Shown here: piece by piece, positions 59,301 through 64,000 of the stretch
Numbering within the stretch: the first letter of the stretch is position 1
Layout of the letters: every line of letters begins with the position of its first letter
Assembly (NCBI GenBank): GCA_022414725.1
Contig: CM039464.1
Span: 11,137,488-11,201,487, forward strand
Reading direction: 5' to 3'
DNA: 64,000 nucleotides
Source of the DNA: Microglena sp. YARC
Lineage: Eukaryota; Chlorophyta; Chlorophyceae; Chlamydomonadales; Chlamydomonadaceae
Notes under the pieces: model-generated
The model's database searches: none
Told to the model about the DNA's origin: nothing
Seen by the model: only the letters and a program-made list of their open reading frames with translations
Made by a program: the position numbers and the translations under genes

Positions 59301-59952
59301 CCAGACGCGTAGGTCGTCCTCCTCTGGCGAATCCTACGGCAGTGCCGGCGATCCGCCAGTTTGATCGAAAAATTTCTCCAGAAGGTAGCACAGAGCCACT
59401 AGAGCGCAAGCTCATGCCAGGAGCCGACCGTCGGCTGGGCAGAGCAAAGGGGGCACAGACGACGTAGACATCAGCAGGGAGCTTGGTCGGCTTGGCAACC
59501 TCCGGTATGCAGGCAGAGCCTCAAACACCGGAGAAAGGTTAGCGACGTCAAGGACGCGAGCAGACGAAGACGGGGTATCTCCACCGATGTCCAGGCTAGT
59601 CGCCGACTTGAGTCTGCACGTCACAGTCATCTACGACAGACGGGAGGAGGCGACAGACGGCAGGGGAGGAAAAAGAAGAGAAGATGGAGGAATGACCGGG
59701 GGGGTTACTTCCACGATGGCGGAAGGACTCTCATGACCGCTAGCAGAGGCAGCTGGTGCACAAACGTCTAGCCAATCATCAAGAGGAGCCGTTCCTCCGT
59801 TGGAAGGATTGGTCGCAGCCATCGCTGAGAATGATACTGCGCATCCCGCGCGTCCAGGAAAGACCATCCATGTCATGGAGTTTCTCAAAATGGCGGGAGG
59901 TCCTCGCGGAAGTTGCATCGCAAAGCAGTGGTAGTAAATGAAGGGCCGTATA

Positions 59953-60255
59953 ACCTATCAGCTTGGATAACACTCCGGAGAGTGGACTTTGTGTGTGCAG
60001 CACGCCAATCTATAAATGCGGAGACGAGAATAAGTTACAAGCACAGGAGACCCATTAAGGGGCACCAGTGGAGGAAAGGGGGCGGTAGCCTGGAACCTGA
60101 TCAGGGTACAGGCTAGACAGCGCGTATCAGAAGAACCGATGACGCAGTCAACAGGAAGCTGACATAGTACTGTCAGGACCGATAGTTCTAAGGGAGTACA
60201 CAAGGAGTCACCAAGACATAAAACAAGCGAGAGCACCGCTATTCATGCTGATACT
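59953..60255 (-). repeat. 303-bp direct terminal repeat, right
   Basis: Partner of 56009-56311. Confidence 0.95.
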
Positions 60256-60465
60256 ACCCACTTCCCATGCGGCAGCTAAGATTTCTCACTTAGAAATCCT
60301 AAATCTAAGTTAGATTCGCTGCCGCCGGTCAATTGGTTTCGGACGTTGCCAGCGTCATCTCCTAAACCCCTCTCACACTCGCTCACACTTGTCAATCTTC
60401 CAAACGGCGCTTCATCCATACGGCGCTTTCTAGACAGGTGGAATCGATTTCATTGCCACACATCG
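60256..60465 (-). repeat. right arm of long inverted repeat
   Basis: CCCACTTCCCATGCGGCAGC, AGATTCGCTGCCGCCGGTCA, TCGGACGTTGCCAGCGTCAT, CTTCATCCATACGGCGCTTT: the inverse of the left arm, beginning directly at the LTR edge. Confidence 0.85.
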
Positions 60466-60757
60466 ATTTCATTGCCATCTATTGTTTCAGCGCCAACCTC
60501 GTGCAGGCCCGGTATCTTCATCGCTCGATCTCGTGCAAGGTTGTGATCTGGGTCAAGCTGAGGCGCCCTTCCTCTCCTGCGCGATACTGCAAGGTGGGTG
60601 CCATGATGCTGACTTCGCAATTACAAAGGCGGAATATTTCGGGGGGTCGGCCTGCCTCGCCTGTCTTCCTGTTTTTTCCTTAGTGGGCATAACGCTCCAT
60701 ATTCTTCCATCTTTGCCTCATCGATTTTGTGCTCGTACCCTGTGATTTTGAGGATGG

Positions 60758-60870
60758 TTGCTTCCAGGCAGCTGCCCCCCCCCGCCCTTGATTGGGCGTA
60801 GCCTGAATCTAGCTAGTGTGCTTGAAAGCTGACACGACAGGCATTATAATGCAGCTGCAAGCTTAGCCCC
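60758..60870 (-). repeat. GGCAGCTCC MITE-like family, copy 5 (inverted)
   Basis: GCTTCCAGGCAGCTGCCCCC, GAATCTAGCTAGTGTGCTTG, AAAGCTGACACGACAGGCAT, GCAGCTGCAAGCTTAGCCCC. Confidence 0.75.
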
Positions 60871-60892
60871 CCCCCCCCCCCCCCCCCCCCCC
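60867..60892 (+). repeat. poly-C run
   Basis: 26 consecutive C; another 23-C run is at 63780-63802. Such runs are hard to sequence, so exact lengths are doubtful. Confidence 0.9.
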
Positions 60893-60894
60893 TA

Positions 60895-61840
60895 AATATA
60901 AATAAGAGGCACGACCTGAAATAATACATACATGGATTCTGGGTATTTACACAAAGGCATCCTCAGAATTTCCAAGCAGGGATTGTGTGATAATCAAAAT
61001 ACTCATCCATTGACCCACCCACATTCTCCATCCATTCACCCACCGCACCCGGGTCTTGGTGGTGCAAAAAACTGCCCTGGTAAACACAATCTCAATGGTG
61101 GTCTCAGAATGTCATTTGGAGGTCTGAGACAAAGTGAGCGAAAAACCCTGAGGAGGGCTGACCCCCTCCCGCCCCCCGCCCCCAATGAGGTGCAAAAAAT
61201 GACCTGGAAATAGCTCATCACATCGCCATGAATCAGACGGCGAGCAGCCAAATTGCTAGCTGAAGCTATGTAACCAAGTTCAAGTTCATAAATCATGCCA
61301 TTATAGCCCCATTCACCATTCTCAGACTAATTTAAACCAATCGGCATAAGTGATTGTTTTGAAGCTTGAGCACTTCCTGAATGAGGTACCCCGACACTTT
61401 CCTTGTCTTGTCTTTATCCTGTCTACCCCAAGTGATTGCGTTCTGTACTACAGAGTGTGGTGTAGTAGTGTTTAAGCTAACCATGTTTCCTCCACCCACA
61501 GACAGTGAGCAGACTCAAGGCTGATAGAAAATATAATGAAACCAAACCAAACCTAACCAACATTTATCTTTCCTTCCCAGGCCCGGGGTTTAGCTGGCGC
61601 GCTGGGAGCAGGATTAGGGACTTAAGCTCGAGCCTATCGAATATCCGGAGATCATTCCTTCGGCTTCCAGTCTATAACTATAACCTGATGAAACGTTTGA
61701 TATGGAGTACGGTTAATGTCGGAGCCTGGTCCTATCTCTTTTCCTTCCCCAGCTCCCCGCCTGTGCTTCCCCCCCACCACCACTTCCCCGCGTCCCTTCC
61801 CACGACCACCTCCCCGCCAGTGCTCCCCCCCCCGAATTTT
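60895..61840. other. no gene recognised; upstream of VPS4 exon
   Basis: Contains an inverted CTATCAGCCTTCAG-type repeat (61499-61550) and pyrimidine-rich DNA at 61740-61840. Earlier VPS4 exons (MIT domain) should lie to the left, but I cannot place them. Confidence 0.4.
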
Positions 61841-61925
61841 TGGTTGCACTTACATTTGTGGCTGCAGCTGTGGTTGTCGTTGTAACCACCGCCCGCAAAT
61901 CCAGGCCCACGGCGAAAGCAGACAT

Positions 61926-61968
61926 GGACATCACTAGTGCCATCTTGTCAGAGAAGCCCAACGTGAAG
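61926..61968 (+). CDS. VPS4: VPS4 exon (linker to AAA domain)
   Basis: The frame ends DMDITSAILSEKPNVK directly followed by a consensus donor, AAG|GTAAGT. In VPS4 proteins the segment L-x-SAI-x-EKPNVKW joins the linker to the AAA ATPase core, and the next exon starts with W in phase 0. VPS4 is the ESCRT-III disassembly ATPase of eukaryotes, acting at endosomes and other membranes. The exon's 5' limit is unknown; the frame is open further left (TARKSRPTAKAD), and an acceptor may lie near a GCTGCAG at about 61860-61866. Confidence 0.7.
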
Positions 61969-62254
61969 GTAAGTCGAGAGATGCTTCCTTTGTTCATCCA
62001 TGAATGTATGAAGAGACTGGCTCAAGTCTTTTTTATAAGGAATTAGTAGTTTTTTTGTACAGTTTTTTATCGTTTAGAAGAAGAGGAGAAAAAATGAAAC
62101 AGAAAAAACATGAAAAAGTGATTTGTTGGTGTTGACATTTTCCTGTTTTTTACTGGCAAAGACAGCGACCAGCCAAATTGCTGGCTGAAGCTAAGTAACC
62201 AAGTTCAAGTTCAAGAAGGTAAGTTTGCGAGCAGCATACCGGTAATGGGTAGGG

Positions 62255-62400
62255 AAAGGCAATATGACATCATATGATATCATGGCATCATATGATATCA
62301 TCCGACGCCGGCAGTCTGACTCGGCCAAAGTTACCATTTATATACAATGTCATATGATGCAATTTGTATGATATCATATAAACGCCATATGACATCCCTA
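62255..62400 (-). repeat. CATATGATATCATATGAT element, copy 2 (inverted, in VPS4 intron)
   Basis: GACATCATATGATATCATGG, GCAGTCTGACTCGGCCAAAG, CATTTATATACAATGTCATA, ATTTGTATGATATCATATA: inverse order of copy 1. Confidence 0.8.
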
Positions 62401-63045
62401 ATAAATGGTGATTCATTGCCTGTGTCAGTAGATACTAAGCCATTGTACAAACTCGTCATATTTATGAAGAGTCTGTACAATGGCTCAGTATCGTCATACA
62501 TATGATGAATTTGTACAATGGCTCAGTATCTGCTGACAGCCTACCAGCCAGCCAGCCAGCCAATTTACAAACCTGCTTGTATGCCTACCAACCTGCCTGC
62601 CTACCTGCTTGGCTTGCTTATCTTCTCCCTTCCTCTCTCCTCTCCTGTCTGCCTGCTCGCCTGGTTGACCGACATATGATTATTTTGTGCATGCCTCGTG
62701 GGATCACACCATTCAAACTGAATCCTTGGTGTCGCTGGTTTGTGTCTGGAGACCCACCTCCTGGGGTGAAAATACTTTCACAAGTTAAAAAATGCATGCC
62801 TGGTGTTATCAACTCCAATCAGGGCTGTTCAGGTCGAAGGGTCCGTTGCGTCGCAGGACGCAACGTGGGGAGTGTCTGTTGACCAGAAGGAAGGGTTGCA
62901 GGGTGCAGGATGCAGGCTACCGCAGGATGCAGGATGCAGGCTACCGCAGGACGCAGCCTGACAATTGGTTGCGTCTCAGGCAGCAGAGCTGGGGGCCCTC
63001 CTAAAGTACCCTGCCTCCAACTATAGCTTTCTCTACATTGTGAAG

Positions 63046-63133
63046 TGGGATGATGTTGCTGGACTAGAGGGCGCCAAGGAGGCGTTGAAAGAGGCCGTCA
63101 TTCTACCAGTCAAGTTCCCACAATTTTTCACAG
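63046..63133 (+). CDS. VPS4: VPS4 exon (start of AAA domain)
   Basis: Acceptor ACATTGTGAAG, then [20 protein letters not shown] and [10 protein letters not shown], ending in the first base of the next codon at ACAG|GTGGGC. This is the highly conserved opening of the VPS4 AAA module, just before the Walker A exon, which must lie beyond 64 kb. The intron between the exons is 1,077 bases and carries an inverted CATATGAT element. Spacing and phase agree with the preceding exon, so I treat the two as one host gene. Confidence 0.85.
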
Positions 63134-63169
63134 GTGGGCATATAACCTGCTGTGGGGGTGCGTGCATGT

Positions 63170-63255
63170 ATGTATGTTACAGTCCAGGGGTAGGACAACT
63201 AGGCTAAAGGGACTTGCCCAACCATGTAGAAAGGGCTTAAAAAGAAAAAGCACTG
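63170..63255 (+). repeat. TGTTACAGTCCAGGGGTA dispersed repeat, direct copy
   Basis: GTTACAGTCCAGGGGTAGGA, TAGGCTAAAGGGACTTGCCC, GGGCTTAAAAAGAAAAAGCA. Adjacent to a SINE, as at 48.5 kb. Confidence 0.8.
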
Positions 63256-63261
63256 GTGTGT

Positions 63262-63476
63262 GGGGGGAAAAAAAAGGTTATGATAACGCCTGGTGGGGCA
63301 TGGTGTTAAGGGAGCCCGTCGTACGCGGGTGGGGAGCGGTCTCCTACCTCAACTGGACAAGCTACCATTGCGGTTGACGACGACCTGCAACGCCAAGAGC
63401 GACCGAAGGGGGAGTCGAACCCCCGACTCTTCATTCTTTAGCGATCTGGTCTACCACTAGACCATTGTAATCGCTA
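63262..63476 (-). mobile_element. tRNA-derived SINE, copy 2
   Basis: Read leftward, the head has GCGATTA and GGTCGC acceptor arms, a perfect GGTC-TAGTGGTA-GACC D arm (A-box TGGTCTAGTGG) and a perfect GGGGG-TTCGACT-CCCCC T arm. The anticodon stem does not form. The body shares CAACCGCAATGGTAGC and CCCACCAGGCGTTATCAT (with small changes) with copy 1. Confidence 0.75.
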
Positions 63477-63519
63477 AAGAGGCTGTGTGTAGGGGATCTA
63501 TTTGGCAGCTATATGTAGG

Positions 63520-63700
63520 GATCAGCAAATCATATGATACTGACCAAAGGCCAGTTTGATATCATATGATATCATACAAATTGCATCATATGATACTGTA
63601 TGTAAATGGTAACTTGAGCCTAGTCAGACTGCTGGCTTCATATGATATCGTATGATATCATATGATGACATGATATCATATGACATCATATTGCCATTCC
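63520..63700 (+). repeat. CATATGATATCATATGAT element, copy 3
   Basis: GATATCATATGATATCATAC, TTGCATCATATGATACTGTA, AGCCTAGTCAGACTGCTGGC, then a CATATGATATCGTATGATAT arm. Further CATATGA words near 63960. Confidence 0.8.
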
Positions 63701-64000
63701 CTAGCTATATGCCACATGTACTGGGTGTAATGTTGTCTTATGTAGCCTCCTCAGCCTCCCCTCCCCCAACCATGGAACGCCCCCCCCCCCCCCCCCCCCC
63801 CCAAGGATTCACTTCATCCGCTGCAGCTCATCACGCTGGGGACCCTGAACCATGCAAGCTTGTCACCCCCCGTGATATGCCCTGCACTTCCCTTAGCCCC
63901 ACGCCCTGCCGATGACCAATAAAACAAAAACGAAAGGATATCATCAGATATCACATTTAATCATATGAGAGTAGCAGTCTTATACTTTCATGACATAATT

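Larger units (their letters stand above)
56009..60255 (-). mobile_element. 4.25-kb LTR-type, probably non-autonomous retroelement
   Basis: Two 303-bp direct repeats flank about 3.64 kb. I see no reverse transcriptase, integrase or protease motif in either direction. On the minus strand, after the right repeat, a frame at 59631-59918 contains MAATNPSNGGTAPLDDWLDV. Pro/Ser-rich frames follow it down to 59188, and one more lies at 57767-58135 (HWSSLILRMAGVLQSTQ). These could be decayed gag-like sequence. The near identity of the repeats suggests recent insertion, yet the expected TG...CA ends and a target duplication are not evident. The minus strand also has a CATTTATAG box in the repeat. Confidence 0.65.

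Noticed and set aside
56009..60255. Autonomous retrotransposon
   Set aside because: No reverse transcriptase, RNase H, integrase or protease motifs in any frame of the 3.64-kb interior.

Overview
This is eukaryotic DNA with two very different halves. From the left edge to about 44 kb the genes look like those of a nucleocytoplasmic large DNA virus (giant virus): an ATP-dependent RNA ligase, a primase-polymerase fused to an origin-binding-type helicase, a D5-type primase-helicase fragment, an RFC large subunit, ankyrin, J-domain-like and thioredoxin-fold proteins, a caspase-like protein, and two mobile elements that pair an IS630/mariner-type transposase with a Fanzor (eukaryotic TnpB) nuclease. 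From about 44.1 kb to the right edge I see no such genes. That part holds LINE, SINE, LTR-type and MITE-like repeats, many satellites, and two exons of the ESCRT ATPase VPS4 with consensus splice sites. The simplest reading (inference) is an endogenous giant-virus region in a protist or algal chromosome, with the junction near the CT tract at 44.1 kb. A contig join is the main alternative.

Layout. 0-7.8 kb: Fanzor locus 1 (cut by the window edge), RNA ligase, thioredoxin-like and ankyrin genes, then Fanzor locus 2 with a structured RNA candidate at its 3' end. 8.2-9.9 kb: an acidic repeat protein with a J-domain-like tail and a tandem-repeat coiled-coil protein. 9.7-28.27 kb: a tandem duplication of about 9.28 kb (unit A about 9701-18977, unit B about 18978-28270). 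Each unit carries the RFC large subunit, four uncharacterised genes and an Ala/Pro-rich zinc-motif gene. The copies differ mostly by one-base indels in homopolymers, and each copy has breaks that the other lacks. 28.3-34.9 kb: gene-poor, with a Cys/His/Asp protein, a caspase-like gene, a two-exon spliced gene and uncharacterised genes. 35-40.5 kb: leftward replication block. 40.6-44 kb: palindromic intergenic repeats, a PD-(D/E)XK-like gene and a tRNA-like sequence.

The viral-like half is threaded with several families of intergenic repeats built around hairpins. At least two families show paired substitutions that keep the stem, so they are probably functional as RNA or as protein-binding sites. 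Mariner-type terminal repeats also recur as isolated ends.

Right half: a decayed LINE (44.4-45.3 kb), a second reverse-transcriptase C-terminus (46 kb), a tRNA-headed SINE in two copies (48.3 and 63.4 kb), a MITE family in five copies, several minisatellites, and a 4.25-kb LTR-type element (56.0-60.26 kb) lying exactly between the arms of a longer inverted repeat. VPS4 is read rightward from about 61.9 kb and continues past the window.
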